Shown one piece after another: positions 1 through 5,886 of a stretch of 8,439 bases of DNA. Position 1 is the first letter of the stretch; each line of letters begins with the position of its first letter. Source of the DNA: Actinomycetota bacterium (GTDB lineage Bacteria > Actinomycetota > Humimicrobiia > Humimicrobiales > Humimicrobiaceae); contig JAMDDL010000187.1 in assembly GCA_023488645.1 (NCBI GenBank), forward strand, positions 1-8,439. The letters are read 5' to 3'. The notes under the pieces were generated by a model that saw only the letters and a program-made list of their open reading frames with translations, did no database searches and was not told the DNA's origin. A program made the translations under genes and the position numbers.

Positions 1-145
1 CAAGGCTTGTAAAACGCATGGATATATCCCAATCCCGATACATGAAATAAAATAAATATTATTTTAATAAAGAATCACCCTTGATCCAAAATAAAACTAA
101 ACTCAATTAGCAATTAGTCTGAGAAAAAAGCCATAAGGATAAAAA

Positions 146-300
146 AATAAATTTAAACAATTTAATATATTTAATAAAGGGATATAAAAAAATTATATCT
201 CCTCATCTACCGCCAAGCTGCAGATTTTACCCTACATGCTCAGGGTATGCAATTCAAACATTAAATAAAATATGGACAGAAAAGCACCCAATAAAGATCA
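146..300 (+). pseudogene. Decayed second copy of yidD
   Basis: This is a remnant of a YidD membrane-insertion factor gene. Reading from 162 it encodes LIYLIKGYKKIISP and then the family core CRFYPTCS, as in the intact yidD at 1181-1390. Bases 162-241 match 1193-1272 exactly (80 of 80). Beyond 241 the copies diverge: substitutions start at 242, and one extra A near 265-270 shifts the frame so that the normal IKYG continuation is lost. Upstream, AATAAATTT (146-154) resembles AATAGATTT just before the real ATG, but the ATG itself is missing, and no alternative start lies close by. The frame stays open to 500 and runs into the next element. The remnant is probably non-functional. A peptide using a non-standard start cannot be excluded. 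Confidence 0.85.
162..241 (+). repeat. 80-bp direct repeat, left copy (yidD core)
   Basis: These bases are identical to 1193-1272, with an offset of 1031. The repeat pair brackets rpmH and rnpA. Identity ends sharply on both sides: 161 is T against A at 1192, and 242 is A against C at 1273. Homologous recombination between the copies would delete rpmH and rnpA, so such a deletion should be lethal. Confidence 0.95.
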
Positions 301-361
301 TGACAAAAAGAATCGGTAACATTTCCAATTTGGTGATAGGTATAAAAGTAATACTGCAAGT

Positions 362-501
362 ATCAGTCTGGATGTTTCGAAAACACGCAAGCTTTGCCCC
401 AGCGAGTCAAAGCTTGCTCGGATTTAAGGCTTCGCTCTCCTCTTTACAGAGGAACCTTGCCCGCTCAGCCTTCATACGGTTTTCTCAACATCCAACCTGA
501 T
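362..501. mobile_element. 140-bp GC-rich inverted-repeat element, MITE-like
   Basis: The ends 362-384 and 479-501 are imperfect inverted repeats that match at 19 of 23 positions: ATCAG, TGGATGTT and GAAAAC are shared, separated by two 2-base mismatches. Between them lie a perfect 10-bp hairpin (GCAAGCTTTG at 387-396 with CAAAGCTTGC at 408-417) and a second arm with AAGGC/GCCTT (426-430, 468-472) around CCTCT/AGAGG (439-443, 448-452). GC content of 369-494 is 63 of 126 bases, far above the surrounding sequence. No clear target-site duplication was found and there is no transposase. A small non-autonomous mobile element, an intergenic repeat family or a structured RNA would all fit. The minus strand has a 22-codon frame (407-475) that is more likely part of the repeat than a gene. 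Confidence 0.5.
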
Positions 502-547
502 CCATTAATTTGTTTACAATCACAAAAAAGGAAATGCTAACAAAAGC

Positions 548-570
548 ATCGATAAGTTTGACTTATTGAT
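548..570. other. Stem-loop overlapping the rpmH -35 region
   Basis: ATCGATAAGT (548-557) pairs with ACTTATTGAT (561-570) around the loop TTG, with one G-T wobble in ten pairs. A second possible stem, ATGCT (534-538) with AGCAT (545-549), overlaps its left arm, so the two exclude each other. The right arm contains most of the -35 hexamer. It may be an operator-like dyad or chance in AT-rich DNA. Confidence 0.3.
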
Positions 571-594
571 ATAAAAAAGTTTAAAATGTATAAT
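566..594 (+). promoter_or_regulatory. Sigma-70 type promoter of the rpmH operon
   Basis: A -35 hexamer TTGATA (566-571) and a perfect -10 hexamer TATAAT (589-594) are separated by 17 bases. Transcription would start near 601 and give a leader of about 49 bases before rpmH. This is the best promoter match in the window, and it fits the strong expression needed for a ribosomal protein gene. It is a sequence match only. Confidence 0.7.
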
Positions 595-649
595 TTACAT
601 CCAAAACAACTAAGACTAAAATATTATATTGTAGAAAACGGCGGAAAAG

Positions 650-784
650 ATGAAACAAACATTTCAACCTAATGTTAGAAAAAGAAAGAAAAAGCATGGA
701 TTTTTACAGAGAATGAGAACAAAATCCGGAAGAAAGATTATAACAAATAGAAGAAGAAAAGGCAGAAAAGCTTTATCAGCATAA
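650..784 (+). CDS. rpmH: 50S ribosomal protein L34
   Basis: This gene encodes bL34, a very basic protein of the large ribosomal subunit that lies against 23S rRNA. The 44-residue product has the usual family length. It starts MKQTFQPNVRKRKKKHGF, carries the conserved HGFLQRM and TKSGRK segments, and ends in RRRKGRKALSA, the hallmark L34 tail. The ATG follows the purine-rich stretch GGCGGAAAAG. The gene is the first of its operon, about 49 bases downstream of the predicted transcription start. It lies 15 bases before rnpA and in the same reading frame. The rpmH-rnpA pairing is almost universal in bacteria and supports the call. Nothing in the protein looks abnormal. Confidence 0.97.
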   Translation: MKQTFQPNVRKRKKKHGFLQRMRTKSGRKIITNRRRKGRKALSA

Positions 785-789
785 ACGCC

Positions 790-795
790 GGAGGG
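790..795 (+). promoter_or_regulatory. Shine-Dalgarno sequence that sets the rnpA start
   Basis: GGAGGG is a strong ribosome binding site in the 15-base gap after rpmH. Counting from the GGAGG core (790-794), five bases separate it from ATT at 800. The next candidate codon, ATT at 806, is eleven bases away. No ATG, GTG or TTG lies in the rnpA frame at a usable distance, so this site is the main evidence for an ATT start. Confidence 0.8.
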
Positions 796-799
796 TAAG

Positions 800-1132
800 A
801 TTAATATTCTTGAAAGTATAAAAAATAATAATGATTTTAAAAGAATATTAAAACAGGGAAAATGCATAAACACAAATTATTTTACTGCTTATATAAATAA
901 AACAGGAAATACAACCGAAAAGATAAAAGCAGGATTTATAATAACAAAAAAAATCGGAACTGCAGTTACAAGAAACAGGATAAAACGGCTCTTAAAAGAA
1001 AATCTGAGACTTTTAATTTCAAAAAACATGCCTGAAATTGAAATAATTGTAATTGCAAAAAAAAGTCTGGAGCAGTTAAACTTTCAGTATTTGGGAGAAG
1101 AGATTAAAAAAGTATTTAAACAAGTATTGTAA
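800..1132 (+). CDS. rnpA: Ribonuclease P protein component, ATT start
   Basis: RnpA is the protein subunit of RNase P, which helps the catalytic RNA bind pre-tRNA 5' leaders. The frame gives 110 residues, normal for the family. Visible family features are NNNDFKRILKQGK (residues 9-21), IGTAV (52-56) and the RNR signature RNRIKRLLKENLR (58-70), which contributes to RNA binding. The first in-frame ATG is at 1028 (residue 77), beyond the signature, and no GTG or TTG precedes it. ATT at 800 places the DFKR motif at the expected distance from the N-terminus and sits five bases after the GGAGG core. ATT initiation is known for infC in Escherichia coli. A sequencing error that hides a normal start remains possible. 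The position between rpmH and yidD confirms identity. Confidence 0.93.
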   Translation: MNILESIKNNNDFKRILKQGKCINTNYFTAYINKTGNTTEKIKAGFIITKKIGTAVTRNRIKRLLKENLRLLISKNMPEIEIIVIAKKSLEQLNFQYLGEEIKKVFKQVL

Positions 1133-1180
1133 ATTAAATATTGGCATTTAAAGAAGATAAGATAAAGTATTAATAGATTT

Positions 1181-1390
1181 ATGAAAAAAGTATTAATATA
1201 TTTAATAAAGGGATATAAAAAAATTATATCTCCTCATCTACCGCCAAGCTGCAGATTTTACCCTACATGCTCCGAGTACGCAATTCAGGCACTAATTAAA
1301 TATGGAATAATAAAAGGGACCATAAAAGCTGTATACCGGATATTAAGATGCAATCCGTTTAATAAGGGCGGATATGATCCTGTAAGATAA
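1181..1390 (+). CDS. yidD: Membrane protein insertion efficiency factor YidD
   Basis: YidD is a small membrane-associated protein that assists YidC-dependent insertion of membrane proteins. Its exact mechanism is not settled. The 69-residue product has the family's typical size. It begins with an amphipathic segment (LIYLIKGYKKIISP, residues 5-18) and contains the conserved CRFYPTCSEYA core (24-34), the later RCNPF motif (56-60) and the GGYDPV end. The ATG has no clear Shine-Dalgarno sequence and lies 48 bases after rnpA, so translation may be weak or coupled. The yidC start follows 16 bases after the stop. Bases 1193-1272 are duplicated exactly in the remnant at 162-241. Confidence 0.96.
   Translation: MKKVLIYLIKGYKKIISPHLPPSCRFYPTCSEYAIQALIKYGIIKGTIKAVYRILRCNPFNKGGYDPVR
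1193..1272 (+). repeat. 80-bp direct repeat, right copy (within yidD)
   Basis: These bases are identical to 162-241 and encode LIYLIKGYKKIISP through PTC of the intact YidD. Third codon positions are identical too. This points to a recent duplication or to gene conversion between the copies, rather than old divergence under protein-level selection. Confidence 0.95.
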
Positions 1391-1406
1391 ATGGAGGAAA
1401 AATATA

Positions 1407-2174
1407 TTGAGCTGGCTAGTGACAGTTTTAAAACCTATTGAAACATTATTAAGCTATGTTATTGAATTTTTTTACAGAGGGATTCCAAGCTATGGAATTG
1501 GAATAATACTTCTTACTCTTGTAGTTAGAACAATATTGCTTCCGCTTACAATAAGCCAGACAAGGTCTATGGCAAGAATGCAGATGCTGCAGCCGGAACT
1601 GAAGGAAATACAAAAACAGTATAAAGGTGATCAGCAAAAAATGCAGCAGGAAGTTATGGCTTTTTATAAAAAAAATAATGTAAATCCCCTATCGGGCTGT
1701 TTACCTCTTCTTTTGCAAATGCCGGTATTTTTTGCATTATTTCAGTTGCTAAGAGATCTTGGCGTAAAAGTTCTTGGAGTCGGCGAACAAACAATATATA
1801 AATTTTTATGGATGGATCTTACAAAGCCTGATCCATTCTATATTTTGGTAATATTAATGGTTGGAACCATGATATTAACTTCAAAAATGACTCAAACAGA
1901 TATGACAAGGACCGGAGGAAGCCAGGCATTAATGACTTATCTGCTGCCGGTAGTTTTTGGATTTATATCAATAAGGCTTCAGTCAGGAATTTTAATTTAT
2001 TGGGTTACAACAAACGTATGGTCAATAGGGCAACAGTGGTTTGTAAACAAATTGGTAATAAAGGAAAAGGGAAAAACACCGGAAAAGAAAAAGGAAACAG
2101 AAAAATCTTTACCAGGTCCGCAGACTGTTACAAAAATTATTAAACCAAAATCAAAAAAAAGAAGAAAAAGATAG
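1407..2174 (+). CDS. yidC: Membrane protein insertase YidC (short form)
   Basis: YidC inserts proteins into the cytoplasmic membrane, alone or with SecYEG. This 255-residue form has only the conserved five-helix insertase core and lacks the large periplasmic domain of Gram-negative YidC. Membrane segments appear near residues 3-22, 29-50, 94-117, 143-160 and 175-203. The conserved arginine of the first core helix is R41 (VVRTILLPL). A charged cytoplasmic hairpin follows (about 51-92), then NPLSGCLPLLLQMPVFFALF. The lysine/arginine-rich tail (218-255, ending KSKKRRKR) resembles ribosome-binding tails of some YidC proteins. No lipobox cysteine is visible at the N-terminus. The TTG start lies nine bases after GGAGG (1393-1397). 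ATG at 1391 is in another frame. Confidence 0.96.
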   Translation: MSWLVTVLKPIETLLSYVIEFFYRGIPSYGIGIILLTLVVRTILLPLTISQTRSMARMQMLQPELKEIQKQYKGDQQKMQQEVMAFYKKNNVNPLSGCLPLLLQMPVFFALFQLLRDLGVKVLGVGEQTIYKFLWMDLTKPDPFYILVILMVGTMILTSKMTQTDMTRTGGSQALMTYLLPVVFGFISIRLQSGILIYWVTTNVWSIGQQWFVNKLVIKEKGKTPEKKKETEKSLPGPQTVTKIIKPKSKKRRKR

Positions 2175-2193
2175 CTTTTTAAGAGGAGTAAAA

Positions 2194-2850
2194 ATGGCTG
2201 AACAAAAAAGCATGGAAGAAGCTATTGATAAATTTGTAGAATCCCTGGAACAGGAGCAAAAATCCAATAAGCTTATAGAAAGTAATCAGAATGAAAAGAT
2301 TGGGCAAAACCTGAGACAGGAAGAAGAAATAAAAAATAATTTTGAAATTGAAAATAATTTTAAGGCTGACGTAATAAATGATGAAAAAGAAAAAGATGAA
2401 AATATTTCCAGAGTAAAGGAATTTATTGCAAAGATTATAAGCAGTGTTTCAAACAGCGAAGTTTCTGAAATAAAATATGACAGCAAAAATAATAAGATTG
2501 ATATTTATGGAAAAGATCTGGGAATTGCGATAGGCAAGAATGGCAGAAATATGGAGGCTATAGAATATATTGTTAATTTATATGCGAAAAGAAAAAATAT
2601 AATTGAAAAAACATTAATAATAGACATAAAGAATTATAAGAAAAAGAAAGGTGAAATAATAAAAGATTTAGCTTTAAGAATGGCAAAAAAAGCTATAAAG
2701 GAAGGCAGAAAGATTATACTAAAGCCAATGCCTTCATACGAGAGAAAAATTATTCATGATACACTTTCTGAAAATAAGGATGTAAAAACAAAAAGTAAAA
2801 ATAAAGAGCCATATAGAAGAATAATTATTTATCCAAATAAGGAAAATTAA
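2194..2850 (+). CDS. khpB: RNA-binding protein KhpB/Jag (KH and R3H domains)
   Basis: Jag/KhpB is a cytoplasmic RNA-binding protein, linked in Gram-positive bacteria to cell elongation and division as a partner of KhpA. The 218-residue product has a KH domain at about 80-146 with the GxxG loop GKNG (114-117). An R3H domain lies at about 150-214, with the signature R184 and H188 in YERKIIH and the typical closing EPYRRIIIYP. Residues 1-70 are acidic and rich in E, N, K and Q and look disordered. Only MEEAIDKFVESL hints at the usual Jag N-terminal domain. The ATG follows AGAGGAG at a normal distance. The gene is 19 bases after yidC and is the last in the operon. Confidence 0.95.
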   Translation: MAEQKSMEEAIDKFVESLEQEQKSNKLIESNQNEKIGQNLRQEEEIKNNFEIENNFKADVINDEKEKDENISRVKEFIAKIISSVSNSEVSEIKYDSKNNKIDIYGKDLGIAIGKNGRNMEAIEYIVNLYAKRKNIIEKTLIIDIKNYKKKKGEIIKDLALRMAKKAIKEGRKIILKPMPSYERKIIHDTLSENKDVKTKSKNKEPYRRIIIYPNKEN

Positions 2851-2880
2851 ATAGGATTTAAAAAATAAAAATAAAAATAA

Positions 2881-2914
2881 AAAATTGGCGCTTACAAGCG
2901 TCAATTTTATTTTT
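2881..2914 (+). terminator. Intrinsic terminator after jag
   Basis: A 12-bp stem (2881-2892 with 2897-2908, one G-T wobble) closes a TACA loop and is followed by the T-rich run TTTTATTTTT (2905-2914). An A-rich stretch with repeated AAAAAT units (about 2860-2880) precedes it, so it could also work on the opposite strand. It separates the rpmH-jag operon from the mnmE unit. Confidence 0.88.
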
Positions 2915-2973
2915 AAGGAACATAATATAAAATACTTAAGTAAAAATATTTTTTAATTATTAAGGTAAAATAA

Positions 2974-3003
2974 TTGATATGTTATGTCAAAGACGATTAT
3001 AAA
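2974..3003 (+). promoter_or_regulatory. Candidate promoter of mnmE
   Basis: TTGATA (2974-2979) and TATAAA (2998-3003) are separated by 18 bases. A start near 3010 would leave only about 15 leader bases and fall on the mnmE ribosome binding site AGGAG (3008-3012), which weakens the call. Some promoter is expected between the terminator and mnmE. Confidence 0.35.
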
Positions 3004-3024
3004 GCACAGGAGTACAGATAAGAA

Positions 3025-4401
3025 ATGGATACAGATACTATAACTGCACTGGCAACAAGAGCCGGAGAGGCAGCAGTTAATATAATAAAAATTAGCGGAC
3101 CGCAGTCGATTAATATTGCTGAAAAAATCTTCAGGTCTAAAAATGACAGGAAAATAAGCGGAATCAAAACATATAATATGATTTATGGAAATATTATAGA
3201 CGGAAATGATGTAATTGATGAGGTTCTGATAAGTGTAATGAGAGCCCCGAAATCATATACCAGAGAAGATGTTGTTGAAATTAATTGCCATGGGGGTTTA
3301 ACTGCAGTAAATAGGATTATTAAAATGGTGATAGATAAAGGAGCTAGACTTGCTGAACCTGGTGAATTTACAAAAAGGGCTTTTTTAAACGGAAGAATTG
3401 ATTTATCACAGGCAGAAGCTGTAATTGACATAATAAATGCAAAAACAGTTGAGAGCTTAAAAATTGCATCAAATAACCTGAAAGGCTCATTAAGTAATGA
3501 AATAAGAAACATTAGGGAAAAATTATTGGAAATAATTATAAATCTTGAAGCGTCAATTGATTTTATTGAGGAAGATCTTGAAATAATTCCCTATACGGAA
3601 ATTAAGGAAAAAATTATAAAAATAAATGACAGCTTAAAAGAATTAATTAAAAATGAAGAAAAGGGCGAAATAATAAAAAATGGAATAAAAATTACGATTG
3701 CCGGTAAACCAAATGTTGGGAAATCAAGTTTACTGAATTTAATTGCAAAAAAGGAAAAAGCAATAGTTACTTCCATACCCGGAACAACAAGAGATGCAAT
3801 TGATGAAATATTATATATGGAAGGTATACCTGTAATAATTACTGATACGGCAGGAATAAGGAAATCAAAAAATTATATAGAGAAAATTGGTGTAAAAAGA
3901 AGCATAAGCGAAATGGAAAAATCAGATATTATTGTAATTGTAATTGACAATTCAACAAAAATAACTGATGAGGATATTGAAATATTAAATAAAGCAAAGG
4001 GGAAAAGACTTATAATCTGCATCAATAAGATAGATAAAAAATCAAAAATAAAAAAAGAAGAACTGGAAAAATACGCTAAAGATAAATACATCCTTGAAAT
4101 ATCAGCATTAAAAAAACTGGGTATAAACAAACTGGAAGAAGCAATAATGGAATTAACAATTGGAAAAGAAAAGTTTGATATAGAGGAAAAAATAATAATA
4201 AACCAAAGACAAAAAATAACAATTGAAAAAGCAAAAAATTCGGTTGAAAATGCAATCACAGCAATTGAAATGAAATTATCCGAAGAATTTTCTGCCCTTG
4301 ATTTAAGAACAGCATATAATATGCTTGGTGAGATAATCGGGGAAAATGCCGGAGAGGAAATTTTAAATGAAATATTTAAAAAGTTTTGTGTAGGTAAATA
4401 A
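3025..4401 (+). CDS. mnmE: tRNA modification GTPase MnmE
   Basis: MnmE works with MnmG to add an aminomethyl or carboxymethylaminomethyl group to C5 of uridine 34 in certain tRNAs, using GTP, a folate one-carbon donor and FAD. The 458-residue protein has full family length. It has the N-terminal folate-binding domain (1 to about 120, with EPGEFTKRAFLNGRIDLSQAEA at 111-132), a helical region split by the G domain, and all GTPase motifs: G1 GKPNVGKSS (227-235), G2 TTRD (254-257), G3 DTAG (274-277) and G4 NKID (334-337). The C-terminal catalytic motif is CVGK (C455), a normal variant of C-x-G-K. AGGAG (3008-3012) lies twelve bases before the ATG, and an in-frame stop at 3019 rules out a longer start. 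Confidence 0.97.
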   Translation: MDTDTITALATRAGEAAVNIIKISGPQSINIAEKIFRSKNDRKISGIKTYNMIYGNIIDGNDVIDEVLISVMRAPKSYTREDVVEINCHGGLTAVNRIIKMVIDKGARLAEPGEFTKRAFLNGRIDLSQAEAVIDIINAKTVESLKIASNNLKGSLSNEIRNIREKLLEIIINLEASIDFIEEDLEIIPYTEIKEKIIKINDSLKELIKNEEKGEIIKNGIKITIAGKPNVGKSSLLNLIAKKEKAIVTSIPGTTRDAIDEILYMEGIPVIITDTAGIRKSKNYIEKIGVKRSISEMEKSDIIVIVIDNSTKITDEDIEILNKAKGKRLIICINKIDKKSKIKKEELEKYAKDKYILEISALKKLGINKLEEAIMELTIGKEKFDIEEKIIINQRQKITIEKAKNSVENAITAIEMKLSEEFSALDLRTAYNMLGEIIGENAGEEILNEIFKKFCVGK

Positions 4402-4407
4402 TTAAAA

Positions 4408-4436
4408 TTAATTACGACGAAAAACCACAGTATAAT
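4408..4436 (+). promoter_or_regulatory. Candidate promoter between mnmE and the mnmG paralogue
   Basis: A perfect TATAAT (4431-4436) lies 17 bases after a poor -35 (TTAATT, 4408-4413). Transcription would start near 4443, placing the parS palindrome (4451-4466) in the leader, where bound ParB could interfere. In sequence this AT-rich, a TATAAT by chance is likely. Confidence 0.3.
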
Positions 4437-4450
4437 AAAAAATGACGCAA

Positions 4451-4466
4451 TGTTTCACGTGAAACA
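4451..4466. promoter_or_regulatory. parS: parS site 1 (ParB/Spo0J binding site)
   Basis: TGTTTCACGTGAAACA is a perfect match to the parS consensus known from Bacillus subtilis and widely conserved. The palindrome extends to 20 bases here (4449-4468). ParB loads at such sites and spreads to organise the origin region for chromosome segregation. The site lies 12 bases before the start of the mnmG paralogue. Confidence 0.95.
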
Positions 4467-4478
4467 TTACAAAAAATA

Positions 4479-5873
4479 ATGAAAAATAATTTTAAAATAT
4501 ATGATGTAATTGTAGCCGGAGCAGGGATAGCCGGATCGGAAGCAGCATTGTTTTGCGCTAAATCTGGACTGAAAACATTAATAATTAATATAAGTATGGA
4601 TAATCCCGCCTTTTTAAGATACAGCAGTAAAATTGGCGGAAAAATTAAGGCTTCATTATTAAAAGAAATAAATATATTAGGCGGTTTCTTACAGAGAGCT
4701 GCAGACAGGAACAAAATAGCTGTAAAGATGGAAAGGGAAGGGTCGGTCTTGTCACCTGCTTGCATCGTTGATAAAAGGAATTTATCCCTGTTTTATAAAT
4801 TATATATTGAAAATCAGGATAATTTATTTACAAGACAGGGCCTTGTTACAGAAATAAAAAAAATTAATAAAGATCAAAAAAGAAAGTATGAAATAATATT
4901 AAATGACGGAAGCATTTTTTACTGCAAAAAAATAATAATTGCTGCAGGAACGTTTTTAAACGGAAAGACCTTGTGGGGCAAAAATATTATAAGCGCAGGA
5001 AGATTTGGGGAAATTGCATCTGAAAGTCTGGGAAGAAGTTTAAAGAGCATAGGTTACGATTTTGTAAAATGCAGAACATTCATATCACCCCGAATCGATA
5101 AAAAAACTGTTAAATTAAAAGTTGTTAAGAAGATAAAATCTGATGATTTTGATAATGTTTGTTTTGATGATTCAAAAAACCAGGAAGAAAACATTCAAAA
5201 AGAAAAATATTTTTGCTACAGATCTAATGTCTCAAAAAAAATTATTAAAAATACATTATCTGAATTAAAGACTGAAATTATCATGGATACTGCAGAAATT
5301 GGTAAAAAGAGTAATTCAAATATCCTTATTGAAGAAGCTATTGAAAATTATAAAATGGAAAACTTCATTAATTTATTTTTATTTCCTGAAGGTACAAATA
5401 CGCAGGAATTATATGCCGAGGGGTTCTTCTCAATACTGTCTGAGGATTTTCAGCAAAAACTCTTAAACAGGTTTTTAGGAATGGAAAATGCAGTTCTGAC
5501 AAGACCTGGATATTGCATTGAATATAACTGCCTCAAATCCGGACAACTAAAAAGCACTCTTGAAAGTATTGAAAATGAAGGCATGTATTTTGCAGGTGAT
5601 ATAAATGGACCATCAGAATATGAAGCAGCTTCCGCTCAAGGTGTGGTTGCAGGAATTAACACGTCCTTAAATATTTTAAAAAATACGGATTTGGTATTTG
5701 ATAAGGATAAGACATTGACAGGTTTTATTATAAAAAATATTAATTCTTTTAATATAAATCCCCTGTCCGATTTAATTTATCTGAAGGCGGCCGGCTTTAA
5801 AAATTATAAATTTGAAGAAACAGAAACCATGATGACTGCTTGTCGGGATAAATTAAAAGAAGTTGGTTTATAA
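4479..5873 (+). CDS. MnmG paralogue, truncated and without active-site cysteines
   Basis: This 464-residue protein is clearly related to MnmG just downstream. Shared features are the FAD-binding GAGIAGSEAA (14-23), AAGTFLNGK (155-163), PRIDK (204-208), LFPEGTNTQELYAEG (301-315), RPGYCIEY (342-349) and FAGDINGPSEYEAASAQG (371-388). It differs in two ways. MnmG Cys48 in CNPAIGG is replaced by Tyr48 in YSSKIGG, and the GPRHCPSI segment with Cys277 is not recognisable. It also ends about 160 residues early, without the C-terminal domain used for MnmE and tRNA contact. The divergence is spread along the protein with no internal stop, so it may be functional. It is not TrmFO, whose motifs differ. 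Possible roles are a flavoprotein of new specificity, an MnmG partner or a decaying duplicate. The ATG has no Shine-Dalgarno sequence, and no longer start is available because an in-frame TGA lies at 4443. Confidence 0.9.
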   Translation: MKNNFKIYDVIVAGAGIAGSEAALFCAKSGLKTLIINISMDNPAFLRYSSKIGGKIKASLLKEINILGGFLQRAADRNKIAVKMEREGSVLSPACIVDKRNLSLFYKLYIENQDNLFTRQGLVTEIKKINKDQKRKYEIILNDGSIFYCKKIIIAAGTFLNGKTLWGKNIISAGRFGEIASESLGRSLKSIGYDFVKCRTFISPRIDKKTVKLKVVKKIKSDDFDNVCFDDSKNQEENIQKEKYFCYRSNVSKKIIKNTLSELKTEIIMDTAEIGKKSNSNILIEEAIENYKMENFINLFLFPEGTNTQELYAEGFFSILSEDFQQKLLNRFLGMENAVLTRPGYCIEYNCLKSGQLKSTLESIENEGMYFAGDINGPSEYEAASAQGVVAGINTSLNILKNTDLVFDKDKTLTGFIIKNINSFNINPLSDLIYLKAAGFKNYKFEETETMMTACRDKLKEVGL

Positions 5874-5886
5874 ACCTGCAGACAAA

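Larger units (their letters stand above)
1..649. other. Gene-free left arm upstream of rpmH
   Basis: No intact gene is visible in these 649 bases. From left to right they hold AT-rich sequence with a small A/T-only hairpin (49-65, 7-bp stem), a decayed yidD copy (about 146-300), a GC-richer inverted-repeat element (362-501), overlapping small stem-loops (534-570) and the rpmH promoter (566-594). In many bacteria this side of rpmH carries the origin and a divergent dnaA. I searched by eye for the DnaA box TTATCCACA and its complement and found none, so an origin is not supported here. An open frame of 17 codons (2-55, + strand) could be the tail of an upstream gene, but it is too short to identify. 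Confidence 0.7.

Noticed and set aside
2..55. 17-codon open tail on the + strand at the left edge
   Set aside because: It could be the end of an upstream gene but is too short to identify, and chance is an adequate explanation.
407..475. 22-codon frame on the minus strand, starting MKAERARFL
   Set aside because: It lies wholly inside the inverted-repeat element and is best explained as part of the repeat. There is no independent evidence of translation.
300..500. Open frame of 66 codons on the + strand
   Set aside because: It continues the frame of the decayed yidD copy and then runs through the inverted-repeat element. It has no ribosome binding site and no recognisable domain.
1..649. Chromosomal replication origin
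   Set aside because: AT-richness and gene context are suggestive, but no DnaA box cluster was found by eye.
664..873. Minus-strand frame opposite rpmH and rnpA
   Set aside because: It is a hydrophobic shadow of lysine/arginine-rich coding sequence and overlaps two certain genes.
2860..2880. AAAAAT tandem repeats as a microsatellite of interest
   Set aside because: The run is short and best explained as the A-rich side of the terminator.
4479..5873. Assignment of the mnmG paralogue as TrmFO (short Gid protein)
   Set aside because: The size is similar, but internal motifs such as GTFLNGK, FPEGTNTQELY and RPGYCIEY align with MnmG, and characteristic TrmFO segments are absent.
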